Source of the DNA: Sagittula marina | Lineage (GTDB): Bacteria; Pseudomonadota; Alphaproteobacteria; Rhodobacterales; Rhodobacteraceae | Assembly (NCBI RefSeq): GCF_014196795.1 | Contig: NZ_JACIEJ010000001.1 | Location: forward strand, 620,001-684,000 | Length of the DNA: 64,000 nt | Direction of reading: 5' to 3' | In this document: in pieces, positions 1 through 8,921 of the stretch | Layout: each line of letters opens with the position of its first letter | Numbering within the stretch: the first letter of the stretch is position 1 | Made by a program: the position numbers and the translations under genes | Notes under the pieces: generated by a model | What the model was told of the DNA's origin: nothing | Databases searched by the model: none | Seen by the model: the letters and a program-made list of their open reading frames with translations, nothing else

Positions 1-194
1 GTGGCATCATCCAGCTGCTGTTCGGTCAGGATCGCGGCGACGGCGACGGGATGCGTAAAATAAGGCTCCCCCGACTTGCGGAATTGCCCATCGTGCATCT
101 CGCGCCCGTATTCATAGGCCGCTTTGATCAGCTTTTCGTTGGTGCGCGGGTTGTAGTTGCGAACGAGTGCAACAAGATCATCAGCGGCGATCAT
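1..194 (-). CDS. rsh: RelA/SpoT-type (p)ppGpp synthetase/hydrolase, N-terminal part only
   Basis: The first 64 codons are visible before the window edge cuts the gene. The fragment starts MIAADDLVALVRNYNP and holds KSGEPYFTHPVAVAAIL, the opening of the HD hydrolase domain of Rsh enzymes, including its first metal-site His (FTHP). These enzymes make and destroy the stringent-response alarmone in the cytoplasm. It lies just downstream of rpoZ on the same strand, with about 30 bases between them, an arrangement common in proteobacteria and consistent with one transcript. Synthetase and regulatory domains cannot be judged here. Confidence 0.9.
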   Translation of the reverse strand, partial: MIAADDLVALVRNYNPRTNEKLIKAAYEYGREMHDGQFRKSGEPYFTHPVAVAAILTEQQLDDA

Positions 195-225
195 GCTGCC
201 TCATCCTTCCAACCCTTTGCCGGTC

Positions 226-579
226 TCAGCTCTGGCCCTGTGCTTCCATCAGAGCGCGCAGGAGCTTTTCCTCAGACATATCGTCCTCCTGAGGTTTGTC
301 CTGTTCTGCTCCCATGAGCAATGCCATCGCGTCGTCTTCCGGCTCGTCCACTTCGATCTGAGACTGGTTGGACTCGATCAGGCGTTCGCGGAGCTCGTCG
401 GTGGACTGGGTTTCCTCAGCGATTTCACGCAGGGCAACAACCGGGTTCTTGTCGTTGTCTCGGTCGACGGTGATCGCCGCACCGGAGGCGATTTCGCGGG
501 CGCGGTGCGCTGCGAGCATCACCAGATCAAACCGGTTGGGAACCTTATCGACGCAATCTTCTACCGTCACGCGGGCCAT
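226..579 (-). CDS. rpoZ: RNA polymerase omega subunit
   Basis: A 117-residue protein beginning [20 protein letters not shown], the highly conserved omega start. Omega helps assemble and stabilise core RNA polymerase by holding the beta' subunit, and contributes to ppGpp binding. The conserved helix with RAREIASGA follows, then a longer acidic C-terminal tail ([11 protein letters not shown] and beyond), as in other alphaproteobacterial omegas. It is followed by the Rsh-type gene on the same strand, linking the alarmone enzyme and its polymerase target. The ATG start is fixed by the conserved N terminus. Confidence 0.96.
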   Translation of the reverse strand: MARVTVEDCVDKVPNRFDLVMLAAHRAREIASGAAITVDRDNDKNPVVALREIAEETQSTDELRERLIESNQSQIEVDEPEDDAMALLMGAEQDKPQEDDMSEEKLLRALMEAQGQS

Positions 580-662
580 GTGAACGCTCCAATCCTATGG
601 TGGATTCTTCTCGAGAAAATCCCACTTACCGCGAGACGGGCCGAGATACAAGGGACGGGCCA

Positions 663-1232
663 TCACAATGCGACTGGTTCAGCCCGCAAATGATCGGGCA
701 GGGCGGCACATAGCTCTGCGGTTGATTGTCGCAGTACGGGGTGCTGCCAAGTCGGGGCGACATCCATAAGCGGCACGAGAACAAAGGCGCGGTCCTGCAA
801 GCGGGGATGCGGCAGGATCAGCTGATCCGGGGTTTGGCATGTCTGCTCCTGCGGTGTCAAACGCTGCCATGTGTCATAGGTTTCCGGGTCCGGCAAAATT
901 GTATCGCCGACGGCCAACAGGTCCAGATCAAGCGTGCGGCTGCCCCACCGCTGAAGCCTGGCTCGTCCGAAATCAGCTTCAATTTCATGCAACTTATGCA
1001 GGAAGGTCGCAATTTCTGTTCGACCCAGATCAAATCGGGCGGCGCAGCAGGCATTGACGTAGTCAGGCCCGGTTCCGGCGGGAAAGCAGGGTGTTGCATA
1101 AAGTCGGCTTACCCGAAGGGGTGTGATGCCCTTGGCTGGCATCGCGTCAAGTGCGGCGCGCACCGTCTGGGCCGGGTCCCCAGCGGATGACCCTAGGTTA
1201 GACCCTAATGCAATCAGGTATTCTTGTGTCAA
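663..1232 (-). CDS. folK: 2-amino-4-hydroxy-6-hydroxymethyldihydropteridine pyrophosphokinase
   Basis: A 189-residue HPPK. It transfers pyrophosphate from ATP to hydroxymethyl-dihydropterin in folate synthesis. Diagnostic stretches are the N-terminal IALGSNLGSS, the RWGSRTLDLDLLAVGD block with the two Mg-binding Asp residues, and LPHPRLQDRAFVLVPL near residue 140-155. No ATG precedes the conserved start, so translation probably begins at the TTG at 1230-1232. It is read in the same direction as rpoZ after an 83-base gap and is divergent from the NYN-domain gene. Confidence 0.93.
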   Translation of the reverse strand: MTQEYLIALGSNLGSSAGDPAQTVRAALDAMPAKGITPLRVSRLYATPCFPAGTGPDYVNACCAARFDLGRTEIATFLHKLHEIEADFGRARLQRWGSRTLDLDLLAVGDTILPDPETYDTWQRLTPQEQTCQTPDQLILPHPRLQDRAFVLVPLMDVAPTWQHPVLRQSTAELCAALPDHLRAEPVAL

Positions 1233-1375
1233 TTATGCCCCCAATCTATTCTAAAGAGATATGTCGCCGCCTTGCGATACGTGCTCAAAGCATTATTCTT
1301 GTGCCCTACGCCTGCAAGCACTCACTCACTCACACTCAATCTGTTGCGCGGGCAAATTTAAAGAAAGGACTTTTC

Positions 1376-1948
1376 ATGTTTTACAAGGACGAACGGCTTG
1401 CGCTGTTCATCGATGGGTCGAACCTATACGCTGCGGCAAAGGCTCTCGGCTTCGACATCGACTATAAGCTTTTGCGGCAGGAGTTCGCGCGACGTGGCAA
1501 AATGGTGCGCGCGTTTTACTATACAGCGCTTTTGGAAAATGACGAGTATTCGCCGATCCGTCCGCTGGTCGACTGGCTCCATTACAACGGCTTCACCATG
1601 GTGACGAAGCCTGCGAAGGAGTACACCGACAGCCAAGGCCGTCGGAAGGTCAAAGGCAACATGGATATCGAGCTTACGGTCGATGCGATGGAGCTTGCGC
1701 CACGTGTCGATCACATCGTGCTGTTCTCCGGCGACGGTGATTTCCGCCCGCTGGTGGAATCGTTGCAACGTCAGGGCGTGCGCGTGTCGGTGGTGTCCAC
1801 CATTCGCAGCCAGCCTCCGATGATTGCGGATGAACTGCGCCGTCAGGCAGACAACTTCATCGAGTTGGATGAACTGCGCGACGTGATCGGACGCCCGCCG
1901 CGCGAAACGCCGGTTGAACGCAATTTCGAGGTTGCTTCCTCGACCTGA
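1376..1948 (+). CDS. NYN (PIN-like) domain protein, LabA/DUF88 family
   Basis: A 190-residue protein with the NYN ribonuclease-like fold. The first acidic site is in LFIDGSNLYAAAK near residue 10. Further acidic positions are in KGNMDIELTVDAMEL and in LFSGDGDFRPLVESL. Family members are predicted metal-dependent RNases; the substrate here is unknown. The frame is open further upstream, but the ATG at 1376 is preferred: it has AAAGAAAGGA just upstream and removes an overlap with folK. The last third (ADELRRQADNFIELDELR) matches the usual LabA-like ending. Confidence 0.88.
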   Translation: MFYKDERLALFIDGSNLYAAAKALGFDIDYKLLRQEFARRGKMVRAFYYTALLENDEYSPIRPLVDWLHYNGFTMVTKPAKEYTDSQGRRKVKGNMDIELTVDAMELAPRVDHIVLFSGDGDFRPLVESLQRQGVRVSVVSTIRSQPPMIADELRRQADNFIELDELRDVIGRPPRETPVERNFEVASST

Positions 1949-2018
1949 TACGCCACATCCCGAGGGCGGCGCGGATGGGGCCGCGCCATCACCGGGGGCG
2001 ATAGGATATGCAGTCATT

Positions 2019-2471
2019 ATGCTGACAGATTTGGCCGCCTCGTCGCTTGGATTGGGCGGCCTTTTTGTAGCTGCCTTCGGCGCTGCGACCGTTCTGCCAT
2101 TCCAATCGGAAATCGTCTTTGCCGGCTTGCAAGCCACCGGGCAGTGGCCCCTGTGGGTGCTCGTTGTTGTGGCCAGCATCGGCAATACGCTTGGGTCAGT
2201 TGTGAATTACGGCATGGGCGTGGGGCTGGAGCGGTTCCGCCACAAGCGCTGGTTCCCCGCCAACGAGGAACAACTGGATAAAGCGCAGCGCTGGTATGCC
2301 AAGTGGGGCTTGTGGTCGTTGTTATTGTCTTGGGCGCCACTGGGCGATGCGATTACGCTGGCCGCAGGGATCATGCGCACGCCATTGTGGCAATTCGTGC
2401 TGTTGGTCGGATTTGCCAAGACGGTGAGATATATTGCCTTCGCATGGAGCGCGGCGTTTATCCTCGGCTAG
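2019..2471 (+). CDS. yqaA: YqaA/DedA-type (SNARE-associated) inner-membrane protein
   Basis: A 150-residue membrane protein with about four hydrophobic segments, starting MLTDLAASSLGLGG. The family pattern is visible as ATVLPFQSEIVFAGLQ, GNTLGSVVNYGMG and the motif SWAPLGDAITLAAG, matching the conserved re-entrant-loop elements of the YqaA branch of the VTT superfamily. These proteins are thought to act in lipid or ion handling in the membrane; no specific substrate can be inferred. The ATG at 2019 is preferred to the longer frame from 1914, which would overlap the NYN gene and add a proline-rich non-membrane leader. Confidence 0.82.
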   Translation: MLTDLAASSLGLGGLFVAAFGAATVLPFQSEIVFAGLQATGQWPLWVLVVVASIGNTLGSVVNYGMGVGLERFRHKRWFPANEEQLDKAQRWYAKWGLWSLLLSWAPLGDAITLAAGIMRTPLWQFVLLVGFAKTVRYIAFAWSAAFILG

Positions 2472-2642
2472 CTGCTGGGGTGATGATGGCCGAAAGGGCA
2501 TGTCTGTGTCGTATCGAAAGCAGATTGTTCTAGCGCACGCCCACCGTGGGCGCGTTTGACAACCTTCGCTGACGGGCGTCACCGTCGATCACTGGACGAA
2601 TGCTCACCGGGTGACTAGGTGAAGTGCCAAAGGAGACCCGTA

Positions 2643-3602
2643 ATGACCGACACTGCTCTGCGCCCCCTCGACGTATACCTTGCCGCGCCGCGCGGGTTTT
2701 GCGCTGGTGTGGATCGCGCCATCAAGATCGTCGAGATGGCCTTGGAGAAATGGGGGGCACCGGTCTACGTGCGCCACGAGATCGTGCACAACAAGTACGT
2801 GGTAGATGATCTGCGGGCAAAGGGCGCAGTCTTTGTCGAAGAGCTCGAAGAATGCCCTGACGACCGTCCTGTGATCTTCTCCGCCCACGGGGTGCCCAAG
2901 GCGGTGCCGGCAGAGGCGGCGAAGCGTGAAATGGTCTTTGTGGATGCCACCTGTCCGTTGGTGTCCAAGGTCCATATCGAAGCGGCGCGCCACGCGGAAA
3001 ACGGGCTTCAGATGATCATGATCGGCCACGCCGGCCACCCTGAGACGGTTGGTACCATGGGCCAGCTGCCGCAAGGCGAAGTCCTGCTGGTTGAGACCCC
3101 TGATGATGTCGCCCATGTGGAGGTGCGCGACCCGGAGCGGCTGGCGTTCGTTACGCAGACAACTTTGTCTGTGGACGATACGGCGGACATCGTGGCGGCG
3201 TTGCAGAAGCGGTTCCCTGCCATCGTCGGCCCGCATAAGGAAGATATTTGCTACGCCACAACAAACCGTCAGGAGGCGGTAAAGGCCATCGCGTCAAAGA
3301 TTGACGCCCTCATGGTCGTGGGTGCACCCAATTCGTCGAACTCTCGCCGGTTGGTGGAGGTGGGGCGCAAGGCGGGCTGCGCCTATGCGCAGCTTGTGCA
3401 GCGCGCCGAAGACATTGACTGGCGCGCGCTGGAGGGGGCCAGATCCGTGGGCATTACCGCCGGAGCCTCCGCTCCCGAAGTGCTGATCGAGGAGGTCACG
3501 CAGGCCTTCCGTGACCGGTTCGACGTGTCCGAAAGGGTGGTGGAAACGGCGCAGGAAAATGTGGAGTTCAAGGTGCCGCGCGTGCTGCGAGAGACCGCCT
3601 GA
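2643..3602 (+). CDS. ispH: 4-hydroxy-3-methylbut-2-enyl diphosphate reductase
   Basis: A 319-residue IspH (LytB), the last enzyme of the MEP isoprenoid pathway, which makes IPP and DMAPP using a [4Fe-4S] cluster. The three cluster Cys residues sit in [23 protein letters not shown] and [11 protein letters not shown]. The conserved [17 protein letters not shown] and [14 protein letters not shown] blocks are also present. The start at 2643 has a strong AAAGGAG site 6-8 bases upstream; the eight upstream codons are not needed. It overlaps the next gene by one base (TGATG). Confidence 0.97.
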   Translation: MTDTALRPLDVYLAAPRGFCAGVDRAIKIVEMALEKWGAPVYVRHEIVHNKYVVDDLRAKGAVFVEELEECPDDRPVIFSAHGVPKAVPAEAAKREMVFVDATCPLVSKVHIEAARHAENGLQMIMIGHAGHPETVGTMGQLPQGEVLLVETPDDVAHVEVRDPERLAFVTQTTLSVDDTADIVAALQKRFPAIVGPHKEDICYATTNRQEAVKAIASKIDALMVVGAPNSSNSRRLVEVGRKAGCAYAQLVQRAEDIDWRALEGARSVGITAGASAPEVLIEEVTQAFRDRFDVSERVVETAQENVEFKVPRVLRETA

Positions 3603-4084
3603 TGCCGCACCCGTTCGATCCGCAAGAGGTGCTTTCTCAGCCTCTGATGGCCTTTCTGGCGACGCTTGACGACACAGGCGCGCCGCGTACGGCGCCGGTC
3701 TGGTTTTCTTGGGAGGGCGGTGCGCTTTGGATGTTGTCCGACGAAGCTGCCAGTTCTGCGCGCAGGGTGGCCAGTGACCCGCGCGTCAGTGTCGAGATCG
3801 TGGATTACGACAACGAAGACGGGCTTTTGCGTCATTTGGGGCTGCGCGGCAGCGCCACGGTGGAGCCGATGGATGCCGCCCTCTTCCGGCGGTTGCTGAC
3901 GCGTTACCTCGGCACGCCCGAAACATGGAACCCCTGGTTCGTTGAAACGGTCGCGCAGATCGACGCGCCGTCGGGGCGGCTGATCCGTCTGGTGCCTGAA
4001 TCGCTTTTCACCAACGACGTGAGCTATTTTCGGACCGGCCCGGTTCTGGCGACACATGCCGTGCTCGATGGCACAGGGTCGTGA
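3602..4084 (+). CDS. Pyridoxamine 5'-phosphate oxidase-family (FMN-binding split barrel) protein
   Basis: A 160-residue protein. The N-terminal half (MAFLATLDDTGAPRTAPVWF, then GGALWMLS and RRVASDPRVSVEIVD) is the classic split beta-barrel of the PNPOx-like superfamily, which usually binds FMN or F420. The role is unknown; general oxidase or flavin-reductase activity is only inferred. Its ATG overlaps the ispH stop, so it is translationally coupled to ispH. Confidence 0.82.
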   Translation: MPHPFDPQEVLSQPLMAFLATLDDTGAPRTAPVWFSWEGGALWMLSDEAASSARRVASDPRVSVEIVDYDNEDGLLRHLGLRGSATVEPMDAALFRRLLTRYLGTPETWNPWFVETVAQIDAPSGRLIRLVPESLFTNDVSYFRTGPVLATHAVLDGTGS

Positions 4085-4147
4085 CTGGACAAGTTTCACG
4101 GTTGAGGTAGGGTCAGGGTTGATTGTCATTAGCCCGGAGTTTGCCAA

Positions 4148-4582
4148 ATGCGTCTTTTTTCCATGATCTTTATCACCGCCACCAGCTTTGCCTCCATGAC
4201 CACATTGGCGCATTCAGAAGTGGCAAACCCGGTCGTCAAGGCGCGCATGGCCGCCATGAGCGACATCGGCGCATCGATGAAAACACTGGGCAAGATGGTC
4301 AAGGGCGAGGCGGATTTCGACGCCATGGCCGCTCAGGCGGCGGTGGATACGGTTGCTGCGCGGGCAGAGGCGGCGCCCGAGTTGTTCGAGCCAAAGGAAA
4401 CCGACCCGGAATCCGAGGCGCTGCCAGCCATCTGGGACAACTGGGATGACTTCGTGACCAAGGCAGAGGCGCTTCAAACCACTGCGGAAGGGATCACGAT
4501 CACCGCCGCTGCTGATCTCGGCCCGGCAATGGGCCAGTTGGGCGACGCCTGCAAAGCATGCCACAGCAAGTACAAGGAATGA
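4148..4582 (+). CDS. Cytochrome c' family protein
   Basis: A 144-residue secreted haem protein. A signal peptide (about residues 1-23) is followed by a mostly helical domain. The single haem-binding motif C-K-A-C-H lies at residues 135-139 at the extreme C terminus, the hallmark of class II cytochrome c'. Cytochromes c' bind NO or act in periplasmic electron transfer. The stop overlaps the next cytochrome gene (ATGA), so the two c-type cytochromes are coupled. Lack of a visible axial Met pattern fits the high-spin cytochrome c' type. Confidence 0.87.
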   Translation: MRLFSMIFITATSFASMTTLAHSEVANPVVKARMAAMSDIGASMKTLGKMVKGEADFDAMAAQAAVDTVAARAEAAPELFEPKETDPESEALPAIWDNWDDFVTKAEALQTTAEGITITAAADLGPAMGQLGDACKACHSKYKE

Positions 4583-5010
4583 TGCGGATCACTGCACTCG
4601 CGGCGATTTGCGTCGCGGGGCCTGCTTGCGCAACCCATGAACTTGACGAGCGAGATCTGCAAAATGGGCAATCCGTCTATGCCGAGAGCTGTGCTATGTG
4701 CCATGGTGCAGCGCTCGAAGGCCAGCCGGATTGGCAAATCCCCAATGCAGATGGCAGCTTGCCTGCGCCGCCGCATGACGAGACCGGCCACACATGGCAT
4801 CATTCCAATGCGCAGAATTTTGACTATGTGAAATACGGTGGGGCACAGCTGATGAAGCGGCTCAATGTCATCGACTTCACCAGCGGAATGCCCGGATTTG
4901 GTCACACTTTGTCCGACGACGACATCTGGGATGTGCTCGCCTACATCCGGTCGCAATGGCCGGAAGAAATCCAGATCATGCAGGCCGGCCGTAACCCCCC
5001 GCACGAGTGA
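4579..5010 (+). CDS. Class I c-type cytochrome, periplasmic
   Basis: A 143-residue protein with an N-terminal signal sequence, then QSVYAESCAMCHGAALEGQP containing one CxxCH haem site near residue 38-42. GMPGFGHTLSDDDIWDVLAYIRS near the C terminus is a typical class I ending with a candidate axial Met in GMPGFG. It probably carries electrons in the periplasm. Two adjacent ATGs (4579 and 4582) are possible; the first gives an ATGA overlap with the cytochrome c' gene. The intimate pairing suggests the two haem proteins are made together. Confidence 0.85.
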   Translation: MMRITALAAICVAGPACATHELDERDLQNGQSVYAESCAMCHGAALEGQPDWQIPNADGSLPAPPHDETGHTWHHSNAQNFDYVKYGGAQLMKRLNVIDFTSGMPGFGHTLSDDDIWDVLAYIRSQWPEEIQIMQAGRNPPHE

Positions 5011-5110
5011 CGCATCCGGCAGACACTGGCGTTGAGAGATGTCCCGGCTACAATGGTTCGAAGTGGATGACGGGCTGCCCCTGTCATCCTCACGGGACCG
5101 GAGATACACA

Positions 5111-5563
5111 ATGACACAGATTCCACGCTCTGCCTTGCTGCTGGGCCTTGCGGGCGTTCTGCCCTTCGTCTGGGGGGCGCTGACGTTGTTATCGCCTGCG
5201 TTGGGCGGCTGGGCGCTGGACACGCTTGGCGGTCGTTTCACCGGGCCATACGTCCAGCTGTATTACGGGGTCGTCATCCTGGCCTTCATGTCCGGCGTGC
5301 TTTGGGGCTTTGCCACAAAGGCGACAGGCGAGCAGGCAACGACATGCTATGTGTTGTCGGTCATCCCGGCGCTTTGGGCGTTTTTCATGACCGGGATCGG
5401 GACAAAGGCCTCGGGCATTTCGTTGATCGTGGGGTTCCTTGGGCTTTTGATGATCGACGCGGCCTTTGCCCGCTGGGGGCTGGCGCCCGCGTGGTGGATG
5501 AAACTGCGCGTGCTGCTGACGACATTGGTGGTGGCCTGCCTCGCCGTGAGCGTGGTTCTGTGA
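5111..5563 (+). CDS. DUF3429-type four-helix membrane protein
   Basis: A 150-residue hydrophobic protein with about five membrane segments (for example LLLGLAGVLPFVWGAL and YYGVVILAFMSGVLWGF). The sequence resembles the DUF3429 family of uncharacterised inner-membrane proteins. The start at 5111 removes a hydrophilic leader from the longer frame and places the first helix at the N terminus. The stop overlaps the next start (GTGA). Function unknown. Confidence 0.78.
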   Translation: MTQIPRSALLLGLAGVLPFVWGALTLLSPALGGWALDTLGGRFTGPYVQLYYGVVILAFMSGVLWGFATKATGEQATTCYVLSVIPALWAFFMTGIGTKASGISLIVGFLGLLMIDAAFARWGLAPAWWMKLRVLLTTLVVACLAVSVVL

Positions 5564-6165
5564 ACGACCGCGAAACGCTTTCGGTCTACGACGCACGCGC
5601 GGCGGAGTATGCGGAGAGCTTTGGCAAAGATCATGCGGCGGACCCGTCGTTGCGCGCTTTCATCGACGCGCTGCCTGACGGCGCCAAGGTTCTGGACCTC
5701 GGCTGCGGTCCGGGCACTTGGGCGGCGGCTATGCTGGCGGACGGGCTGGAGGTCGATGCCGTTGATGCCTCTGCCGGGATGGTGGCGCAGGCGCGGCGCG
5801 TGCCCGGCTTGCAGGTTCGGCAGGCCAGTTTTGACGAGATCGACGCGGTTCATGTCTACGACGGTATCTGGGCGAATTTTTCGCTGTTGCATGCCCCGCG
5901 TGACGATATGCCGGGTCATCTGGCGGGGCTGCATCTGGCGTTAAAGCCCGGTGGCTTGATGCACATCGGCCTGAAAACCGGTCGGGGTGCTGCGCGCGAC
6001 GGCTTGGGGCGTTTCTACACCTATTATACGGTGACCGAGATGACCGGCCTGCTGGAGGCGCTGGGCCTGTCCGTCGGCGATCTGCGCGAAGGTGCGGACA
6101 AGGGGCTTGACGGGGTGGTGGCGGGCTGGTTCACCCTGACCGCTCGCAAACCGCAGCAGGAGTGA
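5560..6165 (+). CDS. Class I SAM-dependent methyltransferase
   Basis: A 201-residue protein with the Rossmann-fold SAM site: motif I is VLDLGCGPGTWAAAML near residue 45-60, with the acidic residue after the second strand in VDAVDAS. Post-motif region IWANFSLLHAPRDDMPGHL and LKPGGLMHIGLK complete the fold. The substrate cannot be inferred. A GTG start at 5560 overlaps the upstream stop. It ends three bases before rnhA, so it lies in one transcript with the membrane protein and RNase HI. Confidence 0.88.
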   Translation: MNDRETLSVYDARAAEYAESFGKDHAADPSLRAFIDALPDGAKVLDLGCGPGTWAAAMLADGLEVDAVDASAGMVAQARRVPGLQVRQASFDEIDAVHVYDGIWANFSLLHAPRDDMPGHLAGLHLALKPGGLMHIGLKTGRGAARDGLGRFYTYYTVTEMTGLLEALGLSVGDLREGADKGLDGVVAGWFTLTARKPQQE

Positions 6166-6168
6166 CCC

Positions 6169-6621
6169 ATGCCCGACCTTTACGCCTATACTGACGGGGC
6201 TTGCTCCGGCAATCCGGGGCCCGGCGGCTGGGGCGTGCTGATGCAAGCCAAAGAAGGCGGCGCGGTCGTCAAGGAGCGTGAGCTGAACGGCGGCGATGCG
6301 CATACCACCAACAACCAGATGGAGCTGATGGCGGCAATTTCAGCGCTGGAGTCGCTCAGCCGGCCGTCGAAAATCGTTGTCGTGACAGACAGCCAATACG
6401 TCAAGAACGGCGTGACCGGCTGGATCTTTGGCTGGAAGAAGAACGGCTGGAAAACCGCTGCCAAGAAGCCGGTGAAGAATGTTGAGCTGTGGCAGCGGTT
6501 GGACGCGGCGCAAGCGACCCATGATGTGACATGGCAATGGGTGAAGGGGCACGCCGGCCACCCGGAAAACGAAAAGGCGGACGAGCTGGCCCGGGCTGGC
6601 ATGGCGCCGTTCAAGAAATAA
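6169..6621 (+). CDS. rnhA: Ribonuclease HI
   Basis: A 150-residue RNase HI, which degrades RNA in RNA-DNA hybrids. The four catalytic acids are in [36 protein letters not shown] and [11 protein letters not shown]. The basic handle region [18 protein letters not shown] is present, as in E. coli-type enzymes. Full family length with nothing missing. A start-proximal GGAG lies five bases upstream of the ATG. Confidence 0.97.
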   Translation: MPDLYAYTDGACSGNPGPGGWGVLMQAKEGGAVVKERELNGGDAHTTNNQMELMAAISALESLSRPSKIVVVTDSQYVKNGVTGWIFGWKKNGWKTAAKKPVKNVELWQRLDAAQATHDVTWQWVKGHAGHPENEKADELARAGMAPFKK

Positions 6622-6697
6622 GCGCGCGGCGGAGAAACGTCTGAAGAGAGATATCTTTCGCGTCGATAGATATCAGGTCCGCACGAGGGGAGGCGTC

Positions 6698-7321
6698 ATG
6701 ACCGCTTTGAACCTGCTCGATTACGCAAGCGTTCTGATCTTTGCGCTGACCGGCGCTCTGGTGGCAAGCCGCGCGCAGTTGGACGTTGTGGGATTTGTCT
6801 TCATGGCCTGCCTGACGGCGGTCGGGGGTGGGACGCTGCGCGATCTGATGCTGGACCGCAATCCGATCTTCTGGATCGCGGACCCAACCATACTGGCTGT
6901 TGCAAGTGGCGCGGCGCTGCTGGTTTTCTTCACCGCGCATCTTCTGGAAAGCCGCTATTCCGCGATCCTTTGGCTGGATGCGGCGGCGCTGGCGGTTGCT
7001 GTCGCGGCTGGGTCCGGGATTGCGGTGGCCCAAGGACAGCCTGCGCCCATCGTGTTGGTCATGGGGGTGGTGACAGGCTGTGCGGGGGGCTTGATGCGCG
7101 ATGTGGTCGCAAATGAGCTGCCATTGGTCCTGAAACAGGGCGAACTCTATGTGACATGCGCGTTTTTCGGCGGGCTGGCCACGGTGCTGGTCTCAGACTA
7201 TGGCGCGGCAGAGGCGGGTCTGGCCTGTGCTGCGGTGACGTTTGTGGCGCGGGCGGGCAGCATGGCCTTTGGCTGGCGGTTGCCGGTCTACAAGGGGCGT
7301 CCGCCGCGCACCAAACCCTAG
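6698..7321 (+). CDS. Trimeric intracellular cation channel (TRIC/YicG) family protein
   Basis: A 207-residue, seven-helix membrane protein made of two repeats. Each repeat carries the glycine-rich signature: LTAVGGGTLRDLML in the first half and VTGCAGGLMRDVVANELP in the second. Bacterial TRIC proteins form K+-permeable channels. The stop interlocks with that of the convergent downstream gene in the four bases CTAG at 7318-7321. Confidence 0.9.
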   Translation: MTALNLLDYASVLIFALTGALVASRAQLDVVGFVFMACLTAVGGGTLRDLMLDRNPIFWIADPTILAVASGAALLVFFTAHLLESRYSAILWLDAAALAVAVAAGSGIAVAQGQPAPIVLVMGVVTGCAGGLMRDVVANELPLVLKQGELYVTCAFFGGLATVLVSDYGAAEAGLACAAVTFVARAGSMAFGWRLPVYKGRPPRTKP

Positions 7322-7584
7322 TTCATCTTTCCGTCGGTCAGGCCGCGCTTGCACAGCTCCGGACCTGCTTCATGCTGCGAAAAAGCCGTGACACCGCAGG
7401 TCTTGCAACGGAAGGGGCGCAGGCGGCCCTTGGCCTCCCCATCCGGCACCCATTTGCAGTTCTTTTTCGCCGGACGGGCGGCCCCGCCGCCGCCCATGCT
7501 CATGCCTCGACTGCCGCCGCGGGTGCGCCACGACCAAAGCGCGAGCGCGGCGATGACGAGGATGGCGAGCAGCGCCGTTGTCAT
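7318..7584 (-). CDS. Small membrane-anchored protein with a Cys-rich C-terminal domain
   Basis: An 88-residue protein. Residues 1-20 form one membrane helix (ALLAILVIAALALWSW). A glycine-rich linker follows, then a domain with Cys in NCKW, FRCKTCG and ELCKRG that could hold a zinc ribbon. I do not recognise a named family. Its ATG overlaps the stop of the aminotransferase upstream (ATGA), so the two are co-translated. Convergent with the TRIC-type gene. Confidence 0.72.
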   Translation of the reverse strand: MTTALLAILVIAALALWSWRTRGGSRGMSMGGGGAARPAKKNCKWVPDGEAKGRLRPFRCKTCGVTAFSQHEAGPELCKRGLTDGKMN

Positions 7585-8753
7585 TGCAGATCCCCGAAGG
7601 CCTGTTGCAGCCGTTGCACCGCCTGTTCGACGCGCGCACGCGGTGTCGCAAAGTTGAACCGCAAGAAGCTTTCCCCGCCTTTGCCAAAGGTCGGCCCGTG
7701 GTTGGCCGCGATCTTGGCGTCCTGTTCGACACGCTTGATGTAGTCCGCGCGCGGCATCCCTGTGCCGGAAAAGTCGACCCATGCGAGATAGGTGGACTGC
7801 ATTGCCATGCTTTTGAGGCCGGGGATGGCGTTTACCCCTTCGTCAAACAGACGGCGGTTTCCGTCCAGATACCCGGTCAACTCATCCACCCAGGCCGCGC
7901 CTTCGGGGGAGTAGGCCGCTTCTGCCATGAACAATCCAAAAGAGTTTGGCGACATGCCAAAGCCGGCCATGCGCGCGGCGAATTTGGCCCGCAAGGCTTC
8001 GTCATGGATGATAACATTGCCGATGTGCGCCCCGGCGATGTTAAAGGTCTTGGTGGTGGCGGTCATCATCACCAAACGGTCCGCGATGCCGTCGATCAGC
8101 GCCATGGGCGTATGCGTTGCGCCGGGCATCACCAGATCGTGGTGAATCTCGTCTGAGACCAGCACAAGGTCATGACGTTTTGCGAATGCCGCGACGCCTT
8201 CGAGTTCGGCGCGGGTCCAGACGCGGCCGCCGGGATTGTGCGGCGAACACAGCACCAGCATGGTCTCCGACCCGGTCATCTGTGCGTCCCATGCGTCGAA
8301 ATCCATGCAGTACTGGCCGTCGACCACGGGCATTTCACATTCCACGACCTTGCGACCGGAGGCCTGAATGACGCGGGCAAACGCGTGGTAGACTGGTGTG
8401 AAGAGAACGACGCCGTCGCCGGGGGCCGTGAAGGATTCGAGGCACATGGCCGTGCCATTCACCAGACCGTGTGTGGTAAAGATCGCACCTGTGTCGATGG
8501 ACCAGCCGTGGCGCGTGTCCATCCACCAGCGGATCGCCTCGCGGTAGCTGCTGTCATCTCCGTAGTAGCCGTACACGCCGTGGTCGGCCATTTTCTGCAC
8601 CGCAGCCTGAACGCAATTCGGCGGGCGGAAGTCCATGTCAGCGACCCACATGGCCAGCCCGTCATCCGCGGGGACGTTATAGAGCGTCTCCATCATGTCC
8701 CACTTGGCCGAGTGGGTGCCAGTGCGGTCGATCTCTTCGTCAAAGCGGCTCAT
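7581..8753 (-). CDS. patB: PLP-dependent aminotransferase, MalY/PatB cystathionine beta-lyase type
   Basis: A 390-residue fold-type I PLP enzyme. WVADMDFRPP near residue 40 is the MalY/PatB opening. CSPHNPGGRVWTRAEL, LVLVSDEIHHDLVMPG and the PLP-Lys region TATTKTFNIAGAHIGN follow, with the C-terminal FLRFNFATPRARVEQA block. Members cleave C-S bonds of cystathionine and related compounds, releasing thiols. The start is at 8753, where AGGAGACC stands just upstream; the frame is open much further but that part lacks the family pattern. The symbol reflects family likeness, not proven substrate. Confidence 0.86.
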   Translation of the reverse strand: MSRFDEEIDRTGTHSAKWDMMETLYNVPADDGLAMWVADMDFRPPNCVQAAVQKMADHGVYGYYGDDSSYREAIRWWMDTRHGWSIDTGAIFTTHGLVNGTAMCLESFTAPGDGVVLFTPVYHAFARVIQASGRKVVECEMPVVDGQYCMDFDAWDAQMTGSETMLVLCSPHNPGGRVWTRAELEGVAAFAKRHDLVLVSDEIHHDLVMPGATHTPMALIDGIADRLVMMTATTKTFNIAGAHIGNVIIHDEALRAKFAARMAGFGMSPNSFGLFMAEAAYSPEGAAWVDELTGYLDGNRRLFDEGVNAIPGLKSMAMQSTYLAWVDFSGTGMPRADYIKRVEQDAKIAANHGPTFGKGGESFLRFNFATPRARVEQAVQRLQQAFGDLQ

Positions 8754-8921
8754 GCAAGGTCTCCTGTGATGGTGTAAGAGTCCTCCCAAGAGGTGCGCGC
8801 AGGCGCAAGGCCAAAATTTGCGGGCTTTGTGACGTCTCGCGGGCCATTTGAGCTGAAATACGGTGCGCTTGTGCCCTTGCGTGATATTGCGATTCATCGC
8901 GCCTGCGCCTAAATCGTGCGG

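Noticed and set aside
2531-2556. Hairpin ACGCCCAC/GTGGGCGC with CGTTT after the YqaA-type gene
   Set aside because: The loop would be a single base and the T-run is short; too weak to call a terminator.
2556-2561. Perfect TTGACA upstream of ispH
   Set aside because: No acceptable -10 hexamer lies 16-18 bases downstream.
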